Origin: Dichetophora obliterata
Taxonomy: Eukaryota; Arthropoda; Insecta; Diptera; Sciomyzidae
Length of the DNA stretch: 64,000 nucleotides
Direction: 5' to 3'
Assembly (NCBI GenBank): GCA_963920525.1
Contig: OY986435.1
Location: forward strand, 263,936,962 to 264,000,961
This document shows positions 20,504 to 29,851 of this stretch, one piece after another. The translations under genes were made by a program, and so were the position numbers. Numbering within the stretch: position 1 is the stretch's first letter; every line of letters begins with the position of its first letter. A model generated the notes under the pieces. The model saw only the letters and a list, made by a program, of their open reading frames with translations, did no database searches and was not told the origin of the DNA.

Positions 20504-22365
20504 CTATATAAGAAATTTTATCATCACTAGGGTAAAAATTTTATGTTTTCTCGAAGGCTTTTTCCAGTATAAATTTATTAATGGGTCTGAAGAAATCAAC
20601 AACATATTGAAAATATCTCTATTTTCAAGAACCCTTGATGATTTCCGCGTATTGCACGTAGGAAAACGTCTGCAATCTTTATTACGGGCTTCCTGAGCCT
20701 CCTCTGATAATTGACCAATAGGTACAACACATTGTTTTATAATTTTTTAGCCATGGCAAAGAATTTTTCGGACACTAACTGGCATGCAATACGAGCCGTA
20801 TAAATTTAAATATAATATCCTGGTTTCTTCAAGAAAATTCTGGAAGGCTTTTATATTAATTTCATTTCCTGACGATATGCAACCAAGGATAATATTAAAT
20901 TTTTTAATTAACGTTACATCAATTCCCAGTATATCAGCCGATTTCTCGGGATTTTTAAAAAATGTTCTTGCTGTATTTCCATCATGGGTTTGGTTTGCAT
21001 AATTCAATTAATATACCCAATTCTTTTTTAAAACGTGATTAAATGATTTTTTTTTCTATAACAAACCTATCCGAAGGTGCTCGTATTGCCCATTTTCTGA
21101 CATCCAAACGATATTCTATGTGCAAAAGGCATTCAAAAGTATTGATCCAGGCGTGCAATGTTAACAAGCCATATCGATAATATTCAACTCTTGGCATTTT
21201 TGAAAGTGTTACATTATTCATCTTACTCGGTTTAGCTCCGTTTTATAGCACGATTGCGTTGGCTTTACAGATTTTAAATAATTTGTTATTTTTCTATCAA
21301 TCATTGTAAGAAGGAAGCTTGTTTTTACCGTAACACTCTTCGAAGCCAATGATAAAGTAAGCGATGTTAAAGCGACGATTTGACTTTCTATATCATTTAA
21401 TTCTGTCACGAATAAGTCCTCAGTCTCTTTTGCTAAAATAAATTTAAAGGGCGACAAACAAATTGTTTTGAACAATTTTGTTTTTATGTCTATGTATATG
21501 TATCGGAGCAAAACAAAAAATGAATAGATATTCATCGGTACTGGATTCATTTTGAAATCGCTGTCTATATCTGCTATAACCTGAGCTTCCATCTCCGCCC
21601 CATTTGCAAACAAGGGTTAATGTGCTACCGTCAGCAAAACATTGATTTGCTATAAACGATGATTGTGATTTAAGCAACCGAAATATTGTTATATCAACAA
21701 TATCTTGCACTTTCACTGCAGCACTAATTTTATTTACAAAAATTGCACTTTCATCTGGATGACATTCTTTTTTCGCTTTTTTCAGCAGATATGTTGATAG
21801 ATATAAGGAATGACAAACTTTCAATGCATCTTTTCTAAGATATTCATAAATACGCATTGTCATTTTGCTATCTATAAAAGAAGCAGAGCTTCCTCGGGTG
21901 TTAACATACGTTGCTTTTTCTTTTCCTGTTCGTTTTCCTGCACGTTGCGACATTTGAGCAGCAAAGCTTAGTTTTTCAGTGGTATATAAGTCCAACAGCT
22001 CTTGCACTTTGCAACGTTTTGTTCGATCACCACAGTTTTCAAGGGATTTTTCTCGTCTGCCTCTTTTAGAACACGTAGATTGGTCCTCCTGAATATCCTC
22101 ATCACCACCCTCCTCTATGATATCAGCCAATTGTAACCAATTCTGACAAGTTTCTACAAACTTGTAACAAACATACATTGAATTTGACCATAATACAAAT
22201 TTAAATGAGTTATACGTCAAGTCTTACCTATCCTTACAACTTCCGGCTTAATAAAATTTATCATTGCAATTTGACAGGTATTTAGAAAGTCTTGTTTTTA
22301 AAATATTCAACATCTTCCAGAGAATAATTTGATTTCTTACAAATATATTGCACCGAAATCTCCAT
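20504..22365 (-). pseudogene. Transib transposase (RAG1 core relative), frameshifted
   Basis: Reading 22365 to 20504, motifs appear in family order: an N-terminal start MEISVQYICKKSNYSLEDVE (ATG 22363-22365); VLWSNSMYVCYKFVETCQNW; a basic linker; CKWGGDGSSGYS with the first catalytic Asp (about 21591); FKFILAKETEDL; LLTMIDRK with the second Asp (about 21297); QSCYK...KMNNV, the damaged zinc-finger strand; YGLLTLHAWINTFECLLH; DGNTARTFF; MPVSVRKILCHG; and PIGQLSEEAQEARNKD with the catalytic Glu (about 20700). The frame switches near 22290, 22228, 21460, 21240 and 21020, and stops interrupt at about 21040 and 20745, so it is inactive. The catalytic D, D and E codons are still readable. The longest open piece is 21444-22220. 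Homology to RAG1 (SEGNES-type Glu motif, FARK-like NTAR motif) is by pattern recognition. Confidence 0.82.
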
Positions 22366-22694
22366 TCTTTGATTTTTAGGAACACAGCAACATACTTAAA
22401 AAACTCATTGCGAGCTAAACAACCCTTTTAGAATCTATTTCAATTCAAATTTGTTTAATAACCACTTAAATAATTTAATGTGTCTCCAAATTAAACTTTT
22501 CACTTCGATTCTAACATTAGCAATAATCATAGACTAATTTGTGTCAATAACCAAAAACATTTGCTTAAAAACAACAACATTTCAGAAAAAAGATATTTTC
22601 AAAAAATGTAAACATAAGCAAAGTTAAACAACCGAGTGACTTTCAATGCATTTTTATTAAAAAAAGCAACAACAAAATCAACAAATGCACTTAA

Positions 22695-22922
22695 CCCTGC
22701 TGTTAGATTAGGACCATTTGGTCCATTTTTTGGCTTGTTTCTTTTATAACTTATGAATGGAGGCATATATTGCCAATAAGATTAGGCTCACGTGACTTTT
22801 TTATAAAACAGTGTTGTTTCCATAAATTCAGCTGTCTGTCATAAAACAAGACTGAGAAAAATTAAAACTTGCTTATCTTGGATTAGGGACCATTCGTACA
22901 TTTTTTTAATCTAACAGCAGGG
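22695..22922. mobile_element. piggyBac-type MITE, 228 bp, nested in Transib
   Basis: TTAA at 22691-22694 and 22923-22926 flank a body whose ends are perfect inverted repeats (CCCTGCTGTTAGATTA). It includes GGACCATTTGGTCC near the left end and GGGACCATTCG near the right. No coding sequence. It is younger than the Transib copy that contains it. Confidence 0.85.
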
Positions 22923-23708
22923 TTAAGCTATGATAACATTAATCTACTATTGTTGTTAGTTTGCTTATTTTTTGATCATTTCTTAAAAGTTAAATAATAT
23001 TTTTATTAGGAATAAAGAGTCATCAATTGTGAAAGGTTAAAAAATATATGGAGGGGGTAGGAATTGGGGTGTGCGAAAAAGGGGACATGGAAGGGAGATG
23101 ATATAGAGTTATATTTGCATTTAAATTTAATTGCATTGCACTAAAATATTGAAGAACAGTATGGAATTCTGGTAGCTTTTTTTTAGTGTGGAAGCTGTAT
23201 TAATGTAAAACAAACTGCATACAATATTCGCGAAAATAAGGGGTTACAACCCAAAACCACTTGAAAAAAAAATAGATGACAAATCTGTGAGTAATAGTAC
23301 ATTAAAATTAAATCTTAGCAAAGCTTGGCAGTAAGTCTAATTTTACATTGAACATGACAAAATTTACAGTTTTCGGAAATTCAACCATATCTTAAAAAAA
23401 AAATACAATTAATGGATACATTATTTCTAAATGTTCAAAGGTATTATAAGACATACCGTTTTCAAAAAGTGGTCTACGGTTCTTGTGCGGCTCTTTGTTC
23501 CGGAGTTATTTAGGGCTGCATTTAATTGTGATGTAGGGAAGCTAAAAGGCAAAGTTTTTCATACAAATTCTGGTAACTTTGGTTTCACTCAGGCTATCTG
23601 ATTGAAATTTACACGTAAGGAAGACATGCCACTCAATAGCTTACATTCTTAATTTCAAATCATTCCGTCTACTCAAACCGGAATTATTTTTTGCCGTCTA
23701 AATAGGCC

Positions 23709-23723
23709 AAACGCCACACTGTG
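23709..23723 (-). repeat. Transib right TIR
   Basis: Reverse complement reads CACAGTGTGGCGTTT, then after a 22-bp spacer counted from the heptamer GCAAAAAAT, an A-rich nonamer-like block. Confidence 0.85.
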
Positions 23724-23775
23724 CGTAGGTTCGACACCCAGCTCCAACAAAAAACATTTTTCTGCTCGTTATTTT
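23724..23775 (+). repeat. SINE copy b, right part (split by Transib)
   Basis: CGTAGGTTCGACACCCAGCT, then AACAAAAAACATTTTTCTGC, corresponds to B box plus tail of the copy at 47786-47862. The left part (AATAAGCTTTCGGGGACGTA) ends at 19876. The Transib insertion thus lies 0-5 bases from the tRNA-like B box. Confidence 0.55.
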
Positions 23776-24179
23776 AAATTTAATTATTTCTTATAAATTT
23801 TTTGTTCATTTAAAGTTTTCCTAAAAATATTTTAACAAATTTCTTCATACAAAATATAAGAAAATACTAGGAATTTTTTCATATAAATGCTTTCATATCG
23901 AGGGCTTATATTCAATAATGGCTATCTACGTTTTGACGAAAACAATTTTGTATGTCGAACGCATCACTGACCCTAGCTGAAAAAACCCATTTTTAGCACT
24001 ATATATCCTGTATTTTATTATATTTCTCTCTACAAAGATAGTTATTTATGAAAGCAAAACTGTCTACTACATCATATTTTCAGAGGCGCGTACCCAGAAA
24101 AAATTTCGGGGGAGGTTTTTAATTTTTTTTTAATTTTTTTAGACTTATTCCAATTTTTTTTTATATAATATATAATAAT
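23776..24179. other. AT-rich spacer
   Basis: No gene or repeat identified in this stretch. Confidence 0.4.
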
Positions 24180-24380
24180 AGTATATATTTTTTTTTTGGG
24201 CTTATGCATTTAAAATTTATTCCGTGGTCACTTCCACATCCCTGTGAACATTTAGAAGAGCTAACCCATTGAGCCTTTCTTCTCCAGTTTTACTTCTCAT
24301 GCATGTTTTGAGTCATCGAAGCAACGAAAACAAGGGGTCCGCTTGAAGCGACTCAAACCGGCAACGTTGCACCAATCTTC
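24180..24380 (-). pseudogene. hAT C-terminal fragment (ZMYM/DUF4371 group)
   Basis: The reverse strand reads SKTCMRSKTGEERLNGLALL followed by NVHRDVEVTTE and then a stop. This matches the very conserved end of the dimerisation domain in hAT transposases of the ZMYM/DUF4371 type (MR.T.GEERLNGLAL..IHRD). Upstream sequence (about 24330-24380) is in another frame. A small relic only. Confidence 0.65.
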
Positions 24381-24390
24381 AGGAATCGAC

Positions 24391-24445
24391 TTATTGATGG
24401 ATATATAACGTATTGATGGATATATAACGTATTGATATATACACG
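24391..24445 (+). repeat. Short tandem repeat, 19-bp unit
   Basis: TATTGATGGATATATAACG is repeated twice, with a third partial unit TATTGATATATACACG. Confidence 0.8.
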
Positions 24446-25126
24446 TTACAGATCAATTTGTCTCATTCAATTAGTGCCTACAAATATGGGGTACAAAATA
24501 TTTGTCAAAATCAATATATACACTGAAAAAATCATCACGCTTTTAAATTCAACACAATGCCTTTAATATCAATGCATGATATTTCACACAAAAATGTTTT
24601 AAGCAATTTTTTAACCAATTTTATACAATATGTTATAAAAAAATGGCATTGAACATATTTCGTCAAATTAGGAACAAATTGTTTTCAATATGTCGCCCAT
24701 TTCGCATTGAAGTGTAATATCAGTTGCTCTGACCATCTCCGATTTGGCTCTTAGATAAGAAAAACTGTTCTGCTTCGACTTTCAAAAGTTGAACAATTGC
24801 TGTTGCTTCGACTTTCAATTTTGTTCACTGTTTCTGTCAATCAAATTAAAAACTGCTGAAACTGCTAAAGTGCTTCGTAGTCTATCAGATTTTTTTTTTT
24901 TTGCTTTTTCTTTGACTGCGACTGTTTGATTTTTAGAAGCTTTAGTTTCAACACCCGCAAAGGAAATGAAAAAGATTAGAAGTTATTAAACGCTGAAAAA
25001 ACAGACCATATATTTGCCATACTACCAGGGGTGAAACTATCAGGGGATTAGGGGGTAAGCTATCCCCTTATTTTAGTATTTATTTTATTGCTGAAATTTG
25101 TTTAAAATATTTATTTGTATTTACAA
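24446..25126. other. Noncoding spacer
   Basis: A TACACTGAAAAAATCATCACG motif at about 24517 resembles the ends at 53424 and 58300 (TACACC.AAAAAAA). Nothing else recognised. Confidence 0.35.
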
Positions 25127-25440
25127 TACTTATGAATTCAATGAACTATACGTTGAATTCAATGAACCTTACATCGAATTCAATGAAATTTACCTTGAAT
25201 TCGATGAACTTTTCATTTAATTCAATGAAAAAATCATAAATTTTGGCTTTTTTTAATGAACGTGTTCATTGAATTCAATGAAGTGTACATTGATATTCAA
25301 GGAACCATTCATTGAAAATCACTAAGTTTAATGAACTATTCATTAAAGTATGAAGAAAATTCATTGAAATTAATGACCACAGTTGATTGGACCAAAATCA
25401 ATGAATAATTCATTGAAATTAATGCACCTTTTTATTAATA
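25127..25440. repeat. Degenerate GAATTCAATGAA repeat tract
   Basis: Fifteen or so variants of (TT)GAATTCAATGAAC.TTACAT, about 24 bp apart, fill this stretch and grade into ATTCATTGAAATTAATG. EcoRI-like GAATTC palindromes are frequent in the left half. Confidence 0.75.
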
Positions 25441-25459
25441 TAATGTAACTTTTTGGTTC

Positions 25460-25710
25460 AGTATGAACACAGCTGTTTAATTAACTGTCAGATGCTGGTA
25501 CTGACGCTCTTAAATTAATAAACACATAAAGAACGCTGCAAATTTAAGTGAGAAACCTTTGCAATTGAGTTAAATTTACATAAAAATTAAATTTAACTAA
25601 ATTAAATCTAACTTCTGACGTGTAGAGGAGCAACACATTCAGAGAAAAACTTCGCGCACTCAGGTAGCACAACCATTACAGTACACAACAGTTGTCTGCG
25701 CTGAATGCGG
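25460..25710. repeat. Dispersed repeat, copy 2 (see 1-330)
   Basis: ACGCTGCAAATTTAAGTGAG and AAACCTTTGCAATTG, plus GGTAGCACAACC...CACAACAGTTG downstream, parallel the left edge of the window. Confidence 0.5.
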
Positions 25711-25872
25711 CCATAGATTATCAAAGATTAAAACGCGCTATCTAACGTCAAATGTGGTGCTCCTTAGCTTATGCCTTGGTGTGCCTTGGTTTTAAACTAA
25801 GCTTATCTACCAGACAAGGAAAGAAAAAATATTTATTAGCTAATCAACAAACAAACAAAATGTGCCTACATA

Positions 25873-26741
25873 CAGTTGCGGTCAAAATATTAGTAGCGCC
25901 CTTATATTCATATATGTTTCGATAAATAATACTAGTATACGAATTTCGGATCCGGTAAGTCCATTTTCATTCCTATATGTACTTTCAACACTCGTTCCAA
26001 CTCCGTACTCAGTTTCCTCCTATATTGTAAAACTTTCAAGATACAGGGTGTTTTACGGTTTTGGTACGTGTTTAGTATTATTGATCTAGAATCTAAACTA
26101 CTCACCATAAAATAAAAAATAATATTTTTTATTTTAGAAAAAATATCAACCTTTCCATCAATATATCAACCACTTTCGTGTCATGTGCTGCAGCTGAGCT
26201 AAAATTTTGTGATTACTCAACGAAATATCAACAAATTTTGTATCTTTTGTTTTAGCGGAGCTGTAATCGTCCAAATTTAAAATGTCTTTTTTTCATGTAA
26301 AAATACACTTAATCAACAGTATTTTTTTAAATTCTAACTTTGCACAGTAACAGCTCCGCTAAAACAAAAGATAGAAAATTTGTAGATATTTTTTTGGATA
26401 ATCTCAAAATTTTTTCTCCGCTACAGCACATGACACGAAAGCGATTGATATACTTATGAAAAATCTGATATTTTTTCTAGAATACAAAATATTATTTTTT
26501 ATTTTATGGTGAGTAGTTTAGATTCTAGATCAATAATACTAAACACGTACCAAAACCGTAAAACACCCTGTATCTTGAAAGTTTTACAATATAGGAGGAA
26601 ACTGAGTACGGAGTTGGAACGAGTGTTGAAAGTACATATAGGAATGAAAATGGACTTACCGGATCCGAAATTCGTATACTAGTATTATTTATCCAAACAT
26701 GTATGAATATAAGGGCGCTACTATTATTTTGACCGCAGCTG
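25873..26741. mobile_element. Tc1-like element that is one long inverted repeat, 869 bp
   Basis: The left end CAGTTGCGGTCAAAATATTA and the right end (complement CAGCTGCGGTCAAAATAATA) are flanked by TA (25871-25872, 26742-26743). The entire length folds back. 25873-26150 matches 26450-26741 with few differences, and the inner parts (about 26180-26280 and 26345-26440) also pair, leaving a ~60-bp loop. No transposase frame; the 75-codon frame at 25862 is a by-product. The CAGT(T/C)G.GGTCAAAA terminus plus TA duplication is typical of Tc1/mariner relatives. Confidence 0.85.
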
Positions 26742-26814
26742 TAACGTAATGGGAAATAATTCCGCCTGACGATCGAGAGGTAGCGAGTTCAATGTTTGTC
26801 AAAAAGATGTAAGT

Positions 26815-28172
26815 CTCTCATGGTGGAACAAATTTCTAATTATCTAAGTCTAAACAAACTCCTATCACAACAATCAGTACTCCGTTCAGGACATAGCTGC
26901 TGTACAGCGATGAATAAAATTATTGATGTTATACGAAGTGAGTATGACTAAGTTTTAATTACTATTCTTTGCCTTTTAGATTTTTCTAAAGCATTTGATG
27001 CGGTCAACCATCATAGTCTTTGTAAAAACTTATCAGTAATCAGTTATCAGTAATAACTATCAGTATTTGTACAAAGTTAAAGGGTTTTCAAATAGTTCTG
27101 TGAGGCTTATGGGGAGTAATTTAACTAATAGATCTCAAAGAACTAAAGTTAGGTCTCACTATTCTGAATTTAAATCTATTAAATCTAGAGTATCACAAGG
27201 CTCTGTTCTTGGTCCCTTACTGTTCAGTTTTTTCATAAATGATATCTTTTTGCTATGTTATAGTGTCACCTTGCAGGCATACGCTGATGATATCCAAGAC
27301 GTGACGTGTTGGTCTTATTGATGATCTGAGTGGCAGGATCATATAAAATCCTACGTTGTGCCAATATCAAAAATGAAAATTTATATGTAAGACATTCCTC
27401 TTATCTACATTTGTAATACTCCACTTAAATTTGTAAGTAAAGTCACCAATCTTGGTTTTGTGTTGAAATCTTCACTTACATATGTTGACGATATTAATAG
27501 TGTAGTTAGTAAGATTTATTGTACATTGCGTAATCTAAGATTATCTTGGCCCTTTTCACCTACTGAAACAAAAAGAAGGTTGGTGATTTAATTGATTGCT
27601 TCTATAATCAGCTACTTTGTAGTAAACTTGACTCCCAATCACTTACTAAAATACAACTCGCTTTCAATAATGCTGCTCGCTATGTTTATGGTCTACGTAA
27701 GTTTTATCATATCTCGTCTTGGAATAAAAGAATTCTGGGTTGTAGCATTGCTTCTTTATGAAAAATTTCAATTTAGCCAATCAAACAGAAGCCGAAATTT
27801 AATATTACCGAAATTTATTCATTTAAATTCAATAAGATTTTTCTTTTTTAATACTATTAGATTATGGAACTCTTTACCTTATAATTTAAAATGTGCTCAA
27901 AAAAAGAGAACTTTAGACTTTTAATTTTTAAGCATTTTCTTGTTTTTACTTTTAAGTATATGTTTGTTAATTTCTGAGATAGCCAAAAATCTATAAGTCA
28001 CATTATTTAGATATCAGATTTAATTCAAATTAAAAAATTAAGATATAAAAAAGTTTGTAATTAATTCTTAGTTATTTAAAGCAGTATGCCACTAATTTCC
28101 AATTAACTATTGTACTATAAAAAATTATTCTTAATGTACTAATAACTATCGCAATAAATCAATCAATCAATT
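26815..28172 (+). pseudogene. Non-LTR retrotransposon fragment (Jockey/CR1-type RT)
   Basis: Starting near 26815 the + strand reads LSLNKLLSQQSVLRSGHSC, then CLLDFSKAFDAVNHHSL (RT motif A with catalytic Asp), then GSVLGPLLFSFFINDIF (motif B) and LQAYADD (motif C) at about 27190-27290. The C-terminal third is open at 27592-27924 (IRLWNSLPYNLKCAQKKRTL). Several frame changes and stops separate these pieces, and the endonuclease is absent (5' truncated). The 3' UTR ends in an AATAAATC(AATC)n tail at 28150-28172. An inactive LINE copy; clade uncertain. Confidence 0.75.
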
Positions 28173-29837
28173 CAAATCTCGATAGCAGCAAGATATTTTT
28201 AAAATTTTTTACTGAAATAGACGTAAGACGAAAGCAATAAAATTCTTAGGAAACCATTCACAAAAATCTCTCGGCATTTTTTTAATTTTCATGATAGCAA
28301 ATCAATAGACGAGCCGAGCCGTAAAAAGCTTCGCTTCAAAAATTTAATTTAAGGTCTTAAGTACAAAATACTTTTTATTTTCCGAAAGACATTCAATAAA
28401 ATTTGGAATATTATCTTTAAACCCACCAAGCATTCAGCTGTATATACGTTACCCTCAAATATTTGTTTTTTTCTCTGCTTATAAGTACTTTTGTGTATTA
28501 AACATAATAAGCATTGTTTTCCATAAAATTTAAATTTAATTGCTGCTATTAAATGCTCTGAATACCTTCAGCATTGCGCTAAATAAAGCCAGTTAATGTT
28601 TTAGTTCTTTGAATTTTAATTTTCATAAAAGCTTTACGAAAAATGACTTCATCCTGCCCACCTACACCGCTCTTAACTATACAATTTTTATTAGCCAATA
28701 ACTTGAAAAAAAAAGAGAAATTGAATGAAAGAACTGCTCCACCGGAAGCCACGTAAAACCAACAAAGCCAGCGTAAAAAAACAGAAGAAGAAGAAACGCA
28801 AAAATTTAAAAATTCTAAAAATTACAGGAACATAATAAAATAAAAAGAAAAAAAATCAAAAATAAACAAAATGCGCTAAAGAAAGAAAAATATATATAAT
28901 GTAAAAATTGCGCCTTTAAATTCCTGCTAGATTTATTGCAAGCGTCGGAGTCTGCAGCGAAAGCAAACTATCACCCAGGTATGCCAAGCTTAACGCATTC
29001 TGGGTTGTCTAGTATTAAAGTGGCAAGGTAGAAGAAGAGCGTTGGTTTTTCTTTCTTCTTCTTTAGTAGCTGGTGATTCCGATGTCTGCAGGTTAGCAGC
29101 GCAGCCTTCTGCGCCAGCCTCTATATGCGCTTATTTAATTTCTCCATTGCTCGTTTTATTGTTTGGCTCTATGTATGTGTGTGTGCGACTGTGTTGGTAT
29201 ATCCCTCGCTGGCTTTGTTGCTTCCGGTCATTATTTCCGTTTTATTATTACTATTTTCTGGTATTTTTTTCCACCAACCAACACTGCAGCACAACATGCA
29301 GCAGCGCATCCTGCCTCAAAGTTTGCGTTAGCGTTTTTTTTTTTTTAATTATTATTTAATTTATTTAACATCAAGAATTTTCTGCGTCAGATAGCTTTTT
29401 TTTGAGGTTTTTTTAATTATGTATATTGCTTGCTTTCTTGTCGTTTCTTGTCGATGTTGCAAGACTTCAATGGCTGCCGCCATTAAATTCCACTTTGATT
29501 TTATGTAGTTGTATGTATTTTTTGCAAAAATTTTCTTATTCCTTAAAAAGGTTATTGCTCAGAAAGTAATGCTTCTTTTTGAAAAGAGAGCTCATAGTTA
29601 ATGGTTTGACTTGGTGGACGAGAGAGATGAGACGAGAGAGGGTAGGAGGTGTTGGTCACCTTATAAGTGCCGTTTCTACTTTAGACAGTTTTTAATTGAA
29701 AATAGTCTATTCATTTATACTGGAATAAAGATGGTTTTAATCTGTGGTGTTCAATTCTAACATTTTCTTTTAGTATGTTAAGTTTTAGCTAATATATAAA
29801 TAGCACACGCTGAAAGAAATGCCTATACCCATACATA
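28173..29837. other. Noncoding stretch
   Basis: No gene recognised. Sequence around 28920-29330 is more GC-rich, with three overlapping + strand frames of 61-105 codons. They lack motifs and end in poly-T, so I do not call them. A GAGAGATGAGACGAGAGAG stretch lies near 29620. Confidence 0.35.
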
Positions 29838-29851
29838 TTTTGCTTCTATTA
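29838..29851. repeat. LINE target duplication, left copy
   Basis: TTTTGCTTCTATTA recurs at 32338-32351 on the other side of the LINE; 14 bp. Confidence 0.8.

Larger units (their letters stand above)
19877..23723 (-). mobile_element. Transib DNA transposon, 3.85 kb, RSS-like ends
   Basis: The ends are perfect 15-bp inverted repeats CACAGTGTGGCGTTT, followed by a second shared block TTAGACRGCA at position ~23. The first seven bases equal the consensus heptamer of V(D)J recombination signals. A 5-bp CGTAG duplication flanks the element. A degenerate transposase gene with RAG1-like motifs runs on the minus strand (20504-22365), and a TTAA MITE is inserted upstream of it. Transib is the superfamily from which RAG1 is thought to derive. 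The coding region is broken, so this copy could move only if supplied with transposase. The insertion disrupts a SINE at its B box. Confidence 0.88.

Noticed and set aside
29042..29359. 105-codon + frame with two overlapping frames
   Set aside because: Three frames open at once over the same GC-richer patch, ends in a poly-T run; more likely unique intronic DNA.
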